Origin: Pacificitalea manganoxidans | Lineage (GTDB): Bacteria > Pseudomonadota > Alphaproteobacteria > Rhodobacterales > Rhodobacteraceae | Length of the DNA stretch: 64,000 nt | Assembly: GCF_002504165.1 (NCBI RefSeq) | Contig: NZ_CP021404.1 | Location: 3,162,001-3,226,000 of the forward strand | Direction: 5' to 3' | Shown here: piece after piece, positions 46,129-54,342 of the stretch | Layout: every line of letters begins with the position of its first letter | Numbering within the stretch: position 1 is the first letter of the stretch | The notes under the pieces: model-generated | The model's input: only the letters and a program-made list of their open reading frames with translations | Database searches by the model: none | What the model was told of the DNA's origin: nothing | Made by a program: the position numbers and the translations under genes

Positions 46129-47151
46129 TCAGCCTTTCTTCAGAATGCGTTTGCCCAAAAGCTCGGCGATCTGAACAGCGTTCAACGCCGCGCCTTTGCG
46201 CAGGTTGTCGCTGACGCACCACAGGTTCAGACCGTTCTCGATGGTGCTGTCCTGCCGGATGCGGCTGATATAGGTCGCAAAGTCTCCGACGGCTTCGATA
46301 GGGGTGATGTAGCCGCCATCTTCGCGTTTATCGACGACCATGATGCCCGGAGCCTCGCGCAGGATGTCGCGGGCTTCGTCCTCGTCGAGGAACTCTTCGA
46401 ACTCGATATTGATCGATTCCGAGTGGCTGACGAACACCGGCACGCGGACACAGGTCGCGGTGACCTTGATCGAGGTATCGACGATCTTCTTGGTCTCGGC
46501 GACCATCTTCCACTCTTCCTTGGTGGAGCCGTCATCGAGGAAGACATCGATATGCGGGATCACGTTGAACGCGATCTGCTTGGGGTAGACGCTCGGCGCG
46601 ACTTCCTGACCGGGGACATACATGCCCTTGGTCTGGTTCCACAGCTCATCAATCGCGGCTTTCCCGGACCCGGACACCGACTGATAGGTGGACACGACGA
46701 CGCGCTTGATCCGGGCGCGGTCATGCAGCGGCTTCAGCGCGACGACCATCTGCGCGGTGGAGCAGTTGGGGTTGGCGATGATCATTTTCTCGCGATAGCC
46801 CTCGATCGCGTCCGGGTTCACTTCCGGCACGATCAGCGGCACCTGCGGATCATAGCGATAGAGCGACGAGTTATCGATCACGACGCAGCCAGCGGCAGCA
46901 GCCTTCGGCGCGTAGACTTTCGTGGCGTCGGAGCCGATGGCGAACAGCGCCATGTCCCAGCCTTCGAAGTCGAACGTGTCGAGATCCTTCGTCTTGAGGG
47001 TCTTGTCGCCAAAGCTCACCTCTGTTCCCAGCGACTTGCGGCTCGCCAGAGCGACGATCTCATCTACCGGAAACTGGCGCTCGGCCAGGATGTTGAGCAT
47101 TTCGCGGCCCACATTACCCGTGGCACCCGCGACAACGACCTTATAGCCCAT
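46129..47151 (-). CDS. asd: Aspartate-semialdehyde dehydrogenase
   Basis: A 340-residue enzyme reducing aspartyl phosphate to aspartate semialdehyde, at the head of lysine, methionine, threonine and diaminopimelate synthesis. The NADP loop is VAGATGNVGREML; the catalytic Cys130 lies in IIANPNCSTAQM; the SVSGSGKAA segment and the catalytic His in RVPVFVSHSESINIEF are present. AAAGGAGG precedes the ATG at 47151, one of the best ribosome binding sites in the window. Confidence 0.96.
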   Translation of the reverse strand: MGYKVVVAGATGNVGREMLNILAERQFPVDEIVALASRKSLGTEVSFGDKTLKTKDLDTFDFEGWDMALFAIGSDATKVYAPKAAAAGCVVIDNSSLYRYDPQVPLIVPEVNPDAIEGYREKMIIANPNCSTAQMVVALKPLHDRARIKRVVVSTYQSVSGSGKAAIDELWNQTKGMYVPGQEVAPSVYPKQIAFNVIPHIDVFLDDGSTKEEWKMVAETKKIVDTSIKVTATCVRVPVFVSHSESINIEFEEFLDEDEARDILREAPGIMVVDKREDGGYITPIEAVGDFATYISRIRQDSTIENGLNLWCVSDNLRKGAALNAVQIAELLGKRILKKG

Positions 47152-47289
47152 AGGGGCCTCCTTTCGCGTTACGAACCCGCGCCGTCTATCGCATGGGACC
47201 GTGAAACAAAAGGGGTATGCGCGCCCAGACCCCCTGCCCCCGCGCGGTTGTGACCGGCCCTCGCGCCGCATCCGCCCCGCATCCGCCGC

Positions 47290-48897
47290 CTAGACCGGAG
47301 CAGTGCCGCTTTGCGCCATGCGCGCATGCAGGGCGTCGATTTCCGCATCCGTCAGGCGCAGGCCCAGTTTGGAACGACGCCACAGCACGTCATCGGCGGT
47401 GCGCGCCCATTCCCGCCGGATAAGCCATGACAGTTCCGCCTCCGTCAGCGTGCCCCCGTAATGCTCCCCCAGATCCTCGGCCACGCGCGCCTTGCCAAGG
47501 ATTTCGCGCGCCTCCAGCCCGTAGGCGCGCATCATCCGCCGCGCCCAAGCGGGGGTCAGGAATGGATAATCGGCCTGCAAGGCCCGGGTCAGCGGGGCCA
47601 CCGCATCGACCGGGAAATTACCACCGGGCAACGGCGCGCCCGCGGTCCAGGGTGAGCCGACCTGCGGCAGATGCGGCGCAAGTTTGCGCAGCGCGGCCTC
47701 CGCCAGCCGCCGATAAGTGGTGATTTTGCCGCCGAACACATTCAGCAGCGCCGCACCATCGCCAGCATCAAGCGACAGCACATATTCGCGGGTCGCGGCG
47801 GTCGCGGATTTGGCCCCGTCATCATAAAGCGGCCGCACGCCGGAATAGGTCCAGACCACATCGTCGGGCGTCACGGGCGTTCTGAAATACTCGGACGCGA
47901 ACCGACACAGGTAATCGCGCTCTTCCGGGGTGCATTCCGCCTGAGCCGGATCCCCGTCGTGATCCGAATCGGTGGTGCCGATCAGCGTGAAATCTTCCTC
48001 GTAAGGGATGGCAAAGATGATCCGCCCGTCCGTGCCTTGGAAGAAATACGCCTTGTCATGCTCAAAAAGCCTGCGGGTCACGATATGGCTCCCACGCACC
48101 AGCCGCACGCCTTCGGAACTGTTCAGCCCGATCGTGCCGTGAATAATGTCGCCCACCCATGGCCCGCCCGCATTGACGAGCGCACGCGCGGTGACCTGTT
48201 CGGGCCCGTCGGCCGTGTCGATGTCGATGACCCACACCCCGCCCTCGCGCCGGGCGGATTGAACCTTGGCCCGGGTCATGATGCGTGCGCCCCGCGCGGC
48301 GGCATCCCGCGCATTGAGCACGACCAGCCGGGAATCCTGCACCCAGCAGTCGGAATATTCGTAGGCCTTCGCAAAACGATCTTCGAGCACCGCGCCCTCC
48401 GGCGCCCGCGTCAGATCCAGCGTGCGCGTGCCCGGCAGGATCTTTCGCCCGCCAAGCGTATCATAGAGAAAGAGCCCGAACCGGATCATCCATGCCGGAC
48501 GTCGGCCTTCCCTCCACGGCATGACCCGGCGCAGCAATCGGGACGCCGGGTTTTCCCCCTCGAACCGCATATCGGGATGATAGGGCAGCACGAATCGCAT
48601 GGGCCAGCTGATATGCGGCATGGCCCGCAGCAGCGTCTCCCGCTCGATCAGTGCCTCTCGCACCAGTCGGAACTCGAAAAACTCTAGGTAGCGCAGCCCG
48701 CCGTGAAACAGCTTGGTCGAGGCCGACGATGTCGCCTGCGCCAGATCCCCCATCTCTGCCAGCCCGACGCGCAAGCCGCGCCCTGCCGCGTCCCGCGCAA
48801 TCCCGCACCCGTTGATGCCACCCCCGATAATGAACAGATCATAAGGGGCACCGGCCTTGGCGGGCACGGCAGGCTCAGTGGCGGGATCAGCGGGCAT
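47290..48897 (-). CDS. glpD: Aerobic glycerol-3-phosphate dehydrogenase
   Basis: A 535-residue FAD enzyme oxidising glycerol 3-phosphate to dihydroxyacetone phosphate and passing electrons to quinone at the inner membrane. The FAD motif FIIGGGINGCGIARDA, the TSSASTKLFHGGLRYLE segment, the VNAGGPWVGD region, IPYEEDFTLIGTTDSDH and the C-terminal GlpO-type helical domain (DAVAPLTRAL to the end) are present. The start at 48897 has GGAG 5-6 bases upstream. No glpF, glpK or glpR is nearby. The 260 bases between glpD and the tRNA terminator hold no gene I can support. Confidence 0.95.
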   Translation of the reverse strand: MPADPATEPAVPAKAGAPYDLFIIGGGINGCGIARDAAGRGLRVGLAEMGDLAQATSSASTKLFHGGLRYLEFFEFRLVREALIERETLLRAMPHISWPMRFVLPYHPDMRFEGENPASRLLRRVMPWREGRRPAWMIRFGLFLYDTLGGRKILPGTRTLDLTRAPEGAVLEDRFAKAYEYSDCWVQDSRLVVLNARDAAARGARIMTRAKVQSARREGGVWVIDIDTADGPEQVTARALVNAGGPWVGDIIHGTIGLNSSEGVRLVRGSHIVTRRLFEHDKAYFFQGTDGRIIFAIPYEEDFTLIGTTDSDHDGDPAQAECTPEERDYLCRFASEYFRTPVTPDDVVWTYSGVRPLYDDGAKSATAATREYVLSLDAGDGAALLNVFGGKITTYRRLAEAALRKLAPHLPQVGSPWTAGAPLPGGNFPVDAVAPLTRALQADYPFLTPAWARRMMRAYGLEAREILGKARVAEDLGEHYGGTLTEAELSWLIRREWARTADDVLWRRSKLGLRLTDAEIDALHARMAQSGTAPV

Positions 48898-49158
48898 ATT
48901 GTCTCCAAACGGTGAGGGCGCGTCAGGAGGGAGGGTAGTCGTCCCGCGGCGCTCTGCAATCGGGAACGGCGGATTGTGCTGGATCGACAAGGATGTTGGA
49001 ACCAACTGCCCGGAAATGGAGCCATCGCCCGCGCGGGCTCCCCCCCGCCCCGCGCCGCGCGCGACGCACAGTTTTCGTGGGGTTTGGGGCGGCCGATCTA
49101 ATCACTGACAGGCGCTCGGCGACGCTGGTCCGTTCTGCTCACAGACCCCCGAAAACAA

Positions 49159-49201
49159 GAAAGCCCCCGGAACCATATTGCTATGATTGCCGGGGGCTTT
49201 C
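49159..49201 (-). terminator. Terminator of tRNA-Leu
   Basis: A 12-bp stem (GAAAGCCCCCGG / CCGGGGGCTTTC) with a 19-base loop, followed on the minus strand by TTGTTTT. It begins 2 bases after the encoded CCA of the tRNA. Confidence 0.85.
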
Positions 49202-49203
49202 TA

Positions 49204-49290
49204 TGGTGCCCAGGAGAGGACTCGAACCTCCACGTCCATACAGACACTAGCACCTGAAGCTAGCGCGTCTACCAATTCCGCCACCTGGGC
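49204..49290 (-). tRNA. tRNA-Leu (anticodon CAG)
   Basis: An 87-nt class II tRNA read on the minus strand. The acceptor stem is GCCCAGG/CCTGGGC, and the A discriminator and CCA end are encoded. The anticodon stem-loop is CTAGC-TTCAGGT-GCTAG, giving CAG (reads CUG codons). The long variable arm (TGTCTGTATGGACG) and the T-loop GGTTCGAGTCC are present. Confidence 0.97.
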
Positions 49291-49566
49291 AGGTGTCGTG
49301 GAGGCGGGATTTAACGGTGGTGCCGGGGGCTGTCAACAAGGTTCTCGCAAGAATATCGCGCTTCCGCCACGGCACGGCACAGCGCCCCTGAACCGGGCTG
49401 GCAGATGACCGAAATTCGGGGTGCGGTAAGCCGCGCACGCGCGTTCCCGCCCCTTGCGGACCATGTGTCACAGCCGCGCGGGCGGACTGCCCAAGGGCTG
49501 AAAGCGCCTTGTTCCCCCCGCGCCCTGCCGCTATCAGGAGGCAAGTCACGCTCAGGAGGCCCGACC

Positions 49567-50550
49567 ATGTCCAAGCTCGTCACCATCTACGGCGGTTCCG
49601 GGTTCGTCGGCCGCTATATCGCACGCCGCATGGCCAAGAACGGCTGGCGCGTCCGCGTGGCCTGCCGCCGCCCGAACCACGCAGGCTTTGTGCGCACCTA
49701 CGGCACCGTCGGTCAGGTGGAACCCATCCTGTGCAACATTCGCGATGAGGCCTCCGTGCGTCAGGCGCTGGTCGGCGCGGACGCTGTGATCAATTGCGTG
49801 GGTATTCTGACCGAAAACGGCAAGAACAAATTTGCCGCCGTGCAGGCCGAAGGCGCAGGCCGCGTGGCACAGCTGGCCGCGGCAGAAGGTGTCGAAACGT
49901 TTGTTCAGATCTCCGCCATCGGCGCCGATGCCGACAGCGACAGCGCCTATGCCCGGACCAAGGCGCAGGGCGAGGCCGCTGTGCTGGACGCGTTCCCGAA
50001 TGCCGTGATCCTGCGGCCGTCCATCGTGTTCGGCCCGGAAGACGAATTCTTTAACCGGTTTGCGTCCATGTCCCGACTGGGACCGATCCTGCCGGTCGTC
50101 GGGGCAGATACGAAATTCCAGCCGGTTCATGTGGACGATGTCGCGCGTGCCGCGGAAATGGCCGCTCTGGGCCAAGCCGCGCCGGGCATCTACGAACTGG
50201 GCGGGCCGGATGTCGACACGTTCCGCGAACTGATGGAAAACATGCTGGGCGAAATTCGTCGTCGTCGTCTGATCGTCAATCAGCCGTTTTGGCTGGCACG
50301 GCTGATCGCAGGCGGCTTCGACCTGCTGGAAACGCTGACGCTGGGCCTGTTCCACAACAGCGTGCTGACCCGCGATCAGGTGCGCAATCTAAGCCGCGAC
50401 AACGTTGTGAGCGAGGGCGCGCGCGGCTTTGCCGATCTGGGGATCACGCCGATCTCGATGGAAGCGGTGTTGCCGGATTACCTGTGGCGCTACCGTCCTT
50501 CGGGGCAGTATGCGGCGGTCAAGGAATCGGCGCAGAACCTGCGTAGCTGA
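49567..50550 (+). CDS. NDUFA9-like NAD(P)H-binding protein
   Basis: A 327-residue atypical short-chain dehydrogenase matching the complex I NDUFA9 subunit family. The dinucleotide loop is [18 protein letters not shown]; the [13 protein letters not shown] and [23 protein letters not shown] segments and [18 protein letters not shown] are typical. In mitochondria and in Paracoccus-type bacteria this protein is an accessory subunit that binds NADPH; a role in complex I assembly or stability is likely here. AGGAGG lies upstream of the ATG at 49567. It is divergent from the tRNA gene and converges on petR. Confidence 0.88.
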   Translation: MSKLVTIYGGSGFVGRYIARRMAKNGWRVRVACRRPNHAGFVRTYGTVGQVEPILCNIRDEASVRQALVGADAVINCVGILTENGKNKFAAVQAEGAGRVAQLAAAEGVETFVQISAIGADADSDSAYARTKAQGEAAVLDAFPNAVILRPSIVFGPEDEFFNRFASMSRLGPILPVVGADTKFQPVHVDDVARAAEMAALGQAAPGIYELGGPDVDTFRELMENMLGEIRRRRLIVNQPFWLARLIAGGFDLLETLTLGLFHNSVLTRDQVRNLSRDNVVSEGARGFADLGITPISMEAVLPDYLWRYRPSGQYAAVKESAQNLRS

Positions 50551-50593
50551 CATTGCCCGTGGGGGCTGCCCGCTCCCTTCACCCTAGTCCCGA

Positions 50594-51346
50594 TCAGTCG
50601 GGCGCGAGCATATAGCCCGCGCCCCGCACCGTTTGCAGGTAGCGCGGCTGCTTGGGGTCGGTTTCGATCTTGCGGCGTAGGCGCGTGATCTGCACATCCA
50701 CCGCCCGCTCCTGCGCCTGTCCGTCATCGCGGCCCAGTTCCTCGACCAGATGCTGGCGGCTCAAGGGCGCGGCGGGGCTGGCGGCAAAGATGCGCATCAG
50801 CGCGCTTTCGGTCGCGGTCAGGCGGATCTGGTCCTGCCCATGCCATAATTCCCCCCGCTCCACATCATAGCGCACCTGCCCCAGATGCAGCACCTTTGGC
50901 GCGCCGTCGGGACGGACCGCTACGGGCACACGGCGCAGAATGGCATTGATCCGCAGCAGCAGTTCCTTTGGCTCGAACGGTTTGGCCAGATAGTCATCGG
51001 CCCCGGCCTCCAGACCGGCGATACGGTCGTCGGTATCGCCCCGCGCGGTCAGCAGCAGGATCGGGGTGGCGATCCGGCGGCGCAGATCCGTGGTCAGGCT
51101 CAGCCCATCCTCCCCCGGCATCATGACGTCCAGCACCAGCAGGTCGAACTCCAGCCCTTGCATCAGGCGCCGTGCATGGGCGGCATCCCGAGCTGTCGTG
51201 ACGATAAAGCCATGTCGGACAAGGAATTTTTGCAGCAATGCCCGGATGCGCTCATCATCATCGACGATCAGCAGATGCGCCTCGACCTGGTCGGGTGTCG
51301 CAAGCGGGCTGCGCTCAGCCGTGGTCAGGGTCTCGGTCACACTCAT
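50594..51346 (-). CDS. petR: OmpR-family response regulator, PetR-like
   Basis: A 250-residue regulator. The receiver domain has DDDE, phospho-acceptor Asp73 (LLVLDVMMPGEDG), Thr in LLLTARGD and Lys in DDYLAKPF. The C-terminal winged helix ends in VQITRLRRKIETDPKQPRYL and TVRGAGYML. Being directly downstream of a MarR gene in Rhodobacteraceae context, it matches PetR of the Rhodobacter petP-petR pair. The start is either the ATG at 51346, very close to GGAGG, or the GTG two codons on, which is better spaced. No partner kinase is adjacent. Confidence 0.75.
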   Translation of the reverse strand: MSVTETLTTAERSPLATPDQVEAHLLIVDDDERIRALLQKFLVRHGFIVTTARDAAHARRLMQGLEFDLLVLDVMMPGEDGLSLTTDLRRRIATPILLLTARGDTDDRIAGLEAGADDYLAKPFEPKELLLRINAILRRVPVAVRPDGAPKVLHLGQVRYDVERGELWHGQDQIRLTATESALMRIFAASPAAPLSRQHLVEELGRDDGQAQERAVDVQITRLRRKIETDPKQPRYLQTVRGAGYMLAPD

Positions 51347-51389
51347 TCCTCCGTCACGGGGCAGACGGGCTTCCCCGCCTGCGGCCCGC

Positions 51390-51893
51390 CTATTGTCCGC
51401 CGTCACGCAGTGCCATGTATCGGCGACGGGGCTCAGGGTCCATCATCGCCTCCAGCACCTGACGGAATCCCACCACCGCGTCCGGACCTGCCTTGCGATA
51501 GGCGTCGCGCATGCGGGCGCGCTGCGCATCGCTTAACTGCTGTTCCAGTGCCAGCCCGCTTTCGGTCAGGGTCAGGTGGCGTTCACGTTTATCGCGGATG
51601 CCCACCTTACTTTCGACCAGACCGTCTTCGATCAGGGTGCGCAGGACGCGGTTCAGCGACTGCTTGGTCACGCCAAGGATCGACAGCAGATTGTTCACGG
51701 TGGTGCCGGGCGAGCGATGAATGAAGTGCACGGCGCGATGATGCGCGCGGCCATAGCCCTTGGCCTCCAGAATGCGGTCTGGATCAGCGGTAAAGCCCCG
51801 ATAGGCGAAAAACATCGCCTCGATCCCCTTACGGAGCTGCTCATCTGTCAGGAACAGGAGGTTCTCACCCCCGGCGGGACCATCTGCCGGCAT
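51390..51893 (-). CDS. petP: MarR-family regulator, PetP-like
   Basis: A 167-residue MarR-type repressor. The winged helix-turn-helix is TVNNLLSILGVTKQSLNRVLRTLIEDGLVESK with the wing DKRERHLTLTESG, and long N- and C-terminal helices form the dimer. It lies 43 bp before petR. The upstream region shared with ilvE carries two matching palindromes that are good candidates for its operators. The ATG at 51893 is taken as start; a TTG at 51947 would overlap one palindrome and is unlikely. The ligand is unknown. Confidence 0.8.
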   Translation of the reverse strand: MPADGPAGGENLLFLTDEQLRKGIEAMFFAYRGFTADPDRILEAKGYGRAHHRAVHFIHRSPGTTVNNLLSILGVTKQSLNRVLRTLIEDGLVESKVGIRDKRERHLTLTESGLALEQQLSDAQRARMRDAYRKAGPDAVVGFRQVLEAMMDPEPRRRYMALRDGGQ

Positions 51894-51929
51894 TGTCCAA
51901 ACCCTCTGGCGCGTGTTCGGGACAGCATA

Positions 51930-51946
51930 TGTCAGCAATGCTGACA
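51930..51946 (+). promoter_or_regulatory. Palindromic operator site 1 (petP side)
   Basis: TGTCAGC-AAT-GCTGACA, a perfect 7-bp inverted repeat, 36 bases upstream of the MarR start. Its core matches the second site near ilvE, which suggests autoregulation by the MarR protein. Confidence 0.65.
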
Positions 51947-52019
51947 ATCCAAGATGGCGCGTGGTTCCAATAGGTTCCGGACGCCATGCCCGCCAAACAG
52001 GCTGAATGTGAAGAACTAC

Positions 52020-52034
52020 GTCAGCTTTGTTGAC
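52020..52034 (+). promoter_or_regulatory. Palindromic operator site 2 (ilvE side)
   Basis: GTCAGC-TTT-GTTGAC, an inverted repeat with one mismatch, sharing the GTCAGC-N3-GYTGAC form of site 1. Its centre is 89 bases from that of site 1 and about 110 bases before the ilvE start, so it lies where an ilvE promoter is expected. Confidence 0.6.
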
Positions 52035-52138
52035 TTTCTCCGAATCGATTGATACCGATCCTCATCAAGGTTGCGAATTTTGTTCCGCATTCACGAACCA
52101 ACGCGCAACTTTCGCAAAAATTCGTGAGGAGTTGAGAC

Positions 52139-53008
52139 ATGGCTGGTGCCTATGACGACCGCGACGGTCGTATCTGGATGGATGGCAAATTGATCGAATG
52201 GCGGGATGCACAGGTGCATGTCCTGACCCACGCGCTGCATTACGCCTCCTCCGTTTTCGAAGGCGAGCGCGCCTATAACGGTAAGATCTTCAAATCCGTT
52301 GCCCATTCCGAGCGCCTGCGCCGGTCCGCCGAACTGATCGATTTCGAAGTGCCCTATTCGGTGCAGGAAATCGAAGATGCCAAAACCGCAGTGTTGGAAG
52401 CCAACGGCCTGACCGACGCCTATGTCCGCGTGCTTGCATGGCGTGGTTCGGGCGAAGATATGGGTGTCGCGTCCGCGCGCAACCCGGTCCGCATGGCCGT
52501 GGCCGCATGGGAATGGGGCGCCTATTACGGCGACGCCAAGATGAACGGGGCGAAGCTGGCGATTTCCAAGTGGAAGCGCCCCTCTCCCGAAACCATCCCT
52601 TCGGCGGCCAAGGCGGCAGGTCTTTACATGATCTGCACCATGTCCAAGCACGACGCCGAAGCCAAAGGCTGCTCCGACGCGATGATGCTGGATTATCGCG
52701 GCTATGTGGCAGAAGCGACCGGCGCGAACATCTTCTTCGTGAAGGATGGCGAGGTGCACACGCCCAAGGCCGATTGTTTCCTCAACGGCCTGACCCGTCA
52801 GACCGTGATCGCGATGCTGAAAGAAAAAGGCATCACCGTGCATGAGCGCCATATCGAGCCCGCCGAACTGGAAGGCTTCGAACAGTGCTGGCTGACCGGT
52901 ACCGCAGCCGAAGTCACGCCGGTGGGGCAGATCGGCGATTACCAGTTCGAGGTCGGCGCGCTGACCCGCGATGTCGCAACCTCCTACGAGGCGCTGGTCC
53001 GGGCCTGA
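52139..53008 (+). CDS. ilvE: Branched-chain amino-acid aminotransferase
   Basis: A 289-residue class IV PLP aminotransferase making the last step of valine, leucine and isoleucine synthesis. Conserved parts are IWMDGKLIEWRDAQVHVLTHALHYASSVFEGERAY, AISKWKRPSPETIPSAAKAAG, the EATGANIFFVKDG strand, LNGLTRQTVI and the phosphate-binding TGTAAEVTPV. The internal lysine in SAAKAAG region is expected to bind PLP. AGGAG lies 8 bases before the ATG. It is divergent from petP with operators between, so the MarR protein may control it. A strong hairpin follows. Confidence 0.94.
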   Translation: MAGAYDDRDGRIWMDGKLIEWRDAQVHVLTHALHYASSVFEGERAYNGKIFKSVAHSERLRRSAELIDFEVPYSVQEIEDAKTAVLEANGLTDAYVRVLAWRGSGEDMGVASARNPVRMAVAAWEWGAYYGDAKMNGAKLAISKWKRPSPETIPSAAKAAGLYMICTMSKHDAEAKGCSDAMMLDYRGYVAEATGANIFFVKDGEVHTPKADCFLNGLTRQTVIAMLKEKGITVHERHIEPAELEGFEQCWLTGTAAEVTPVGQIGDYQFEVGALTRDVATSYEALVRA

Positions 53009-53039
53009 CCCCGCAAATCACGACCTGCAAGACTGAAAA

Positions 53040-53062
53040 GGGCCACCCCGCGGGGTGGCCCT
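53040..53062 (+). terminator. Terminator-like hairpin after ilvE
   Basis: A self-complementary GGGCCACCCC-GC-GGGGTGGCCC stem, 31 bases past the ilvE stop, followed by TCTCCGTTT. The T-tract is poor but the stem is strong. Confidence 0.55.
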
Positions 53063-53082
53063 CTCCGTTTCCCGCAGGGATC

Positions 53083-53268
53083 TCAGGCGCTAAGCCCGCG
53101 ATCGATCTGCAGGAAAGCCCGCGTCCGCGAAACACCGCGCTTGGGTTTACGCTTCTGGAGGTCCAGCGTCCCGCGGTGGGGCAACTCTGTTTTCAGGATC
53201 GTCGCAATGCGCGCCATGCGTGGTCCGGCTGCGCGACTGCGCGGGGCGGTAAAGAGTGTTTGTCGCAT
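53083..53268 (-). CDS. Small basic protein, 61 residues
   Basis: A short frame with an excellent ribosome binding site (GGAGGAGAAGAAG then ATG at 53266-53268). The product is strongly basic (TAPRSRAAGPRMARIA, LQKRKPKRGVSRTRAF) with no membrane segment or zinc-binding residues. It resembles no family I recognise; charge suggests nucleic-acid or ribosome binding, which is only a guess. It lies downstream of, and on the same strand as, the EamA gene with a 64-bp gap, so it may have its own promoter. Confidence 0.5.
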   Translation of the reverse strand: MRQTLFTAPRSRAAGPRMARIATILKTELPHRGTLDLQKRKPKRGVSRTRAFLQIDRGLSA

Positions 53269-53332
53269 CTTCTTCTCCTCCGTCTGACGAGTCACTTACA
53301 CTCTAACATATGGGGGCGCCCCAATGCGAAGA

Positions 53333-54271
53333 CTACCCGCTGGGCGACATCGCCTTGCGCTGTTTTTCGCGCTCCAGCCCCAAGCGATGCTCCCGCCAGA
53401 TGATCAGCGCACCGGCCGAAATGACAATCCCCGCGCCGATCAATGTTTGCAGGGTCGGAACCTCGCTAAACACCACATATCCCAGCACGACGGCCAACAG
53501 CATGGAGGCATAATCGAACGGCGCGATCACCGATGCATCGGCATGGCGATAGGCGGTCGTCAGCAAAATTTGGCCGATGCCGCCACAGATGCCGGAGCCG
53601 ATCAACATCGCCGCAGTGCCCGGCGACGGGATCACCCAGCCGAACGGCAGGGTCGTCAGCGACAGGATGCTGGCCGTGACCGAAAACCAGAACACGATCG
53701 AAGCCGTGCGCTCTGTCCGCGTCAGCTTCCGGATGAAAACCTGCGCCAATGCCGCCATGACCGCCGCCCCCAGCGCAATGACCGCGCCCAGCGTTTCGCT
53801 TGCGCCCAGCCCGCCGGCCTGCAACCCGCCAGCGCTCAGGCTCGACAGGCGCGGCGACAGCACGACCAGCACGCCCACAAGCCCGATCACCACCGCAGAC
53901 AGTCGGAACAAGCGCACGGTTTCGCCCAGAAACATCGCGGCGAAGATGACAACGACGATGGGCGTCGCATAGCTGATCGCCGTCACTTCGGGCAGAGGCA
54001 GCAGACCCAGCGCCATGAAATTCAGCGCCATCGCCGCACTGCCAACCAGCCCCCGCCACAGATGACCCCAAGGATCAACGGTTTTGAGGCCGGTGCTCAA
54101 CTCCTTGCGCGAGATGAGCCAGACGATGATGACCGGCATCGCAAAGAACGAGCGGAAGAACACGATTTCGCCGGTCGGCACCTCGCCCGCCGATGCTTTG
54201 ATCAAGGCCAGCATCCCCACCAACAGGGTGACGGACGAAAGTTTGAACAGGATCGCGGTGGCAGGTGTCAT
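53333..54271 (-). CDS. EamA/DMT-family transporter
   Basis: A 312-residue inner-membrane permease with ten predicted helices in two EamA repeats. Family parts include GEIVFFRSFFAMPVIIVWL, the first-repeat end EVTAISYATPIVVVIFAAMFLGE and second-repeat end ADASVIAPFDYASMLLAVVLGYVVFSEVP. Members export metabolites or amino acids; the substrate is unknown. The ATG at 54271 is taken as start, with a GTG 4 codons upstream possible; neither has a strong ribosome binding site. Confidence 0.88.
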   Translation of the reverse strand: MTPATAILFKLSSVTLLVGMLALIKASAGEVPTGEIVFFRSFFAMPVIIVWLISRKELSTGLKTVDPWGHLWRGLVGSAAMALNFMALGLLPLPEVTAISYATPIVVVIFAAMFLGETVRLFRLSAVVIGLVGVLVVLSPRLSSLSAGGLQAGGLGASETLGAVIALGAAVMAALAQVFIRKLTRTERTASIVFWFSVTASILSLTTLPFGWVIPSPGTAAMLIGSGICGGIGQILLTTAYRHADASVIAPFDYASMLLAVVLGYVVFSEVPTLQTLIGAGIVISAGALIIWREHRLGLEREKQRKAMSPSG

Positions 54272-54342
54272 GGGATGGGGCACTTTCTCGGGAAGATGCC
54301 CCTGTCCCTACGCCCCGCGACGCCGGTTGAAAAGATCCGCGC

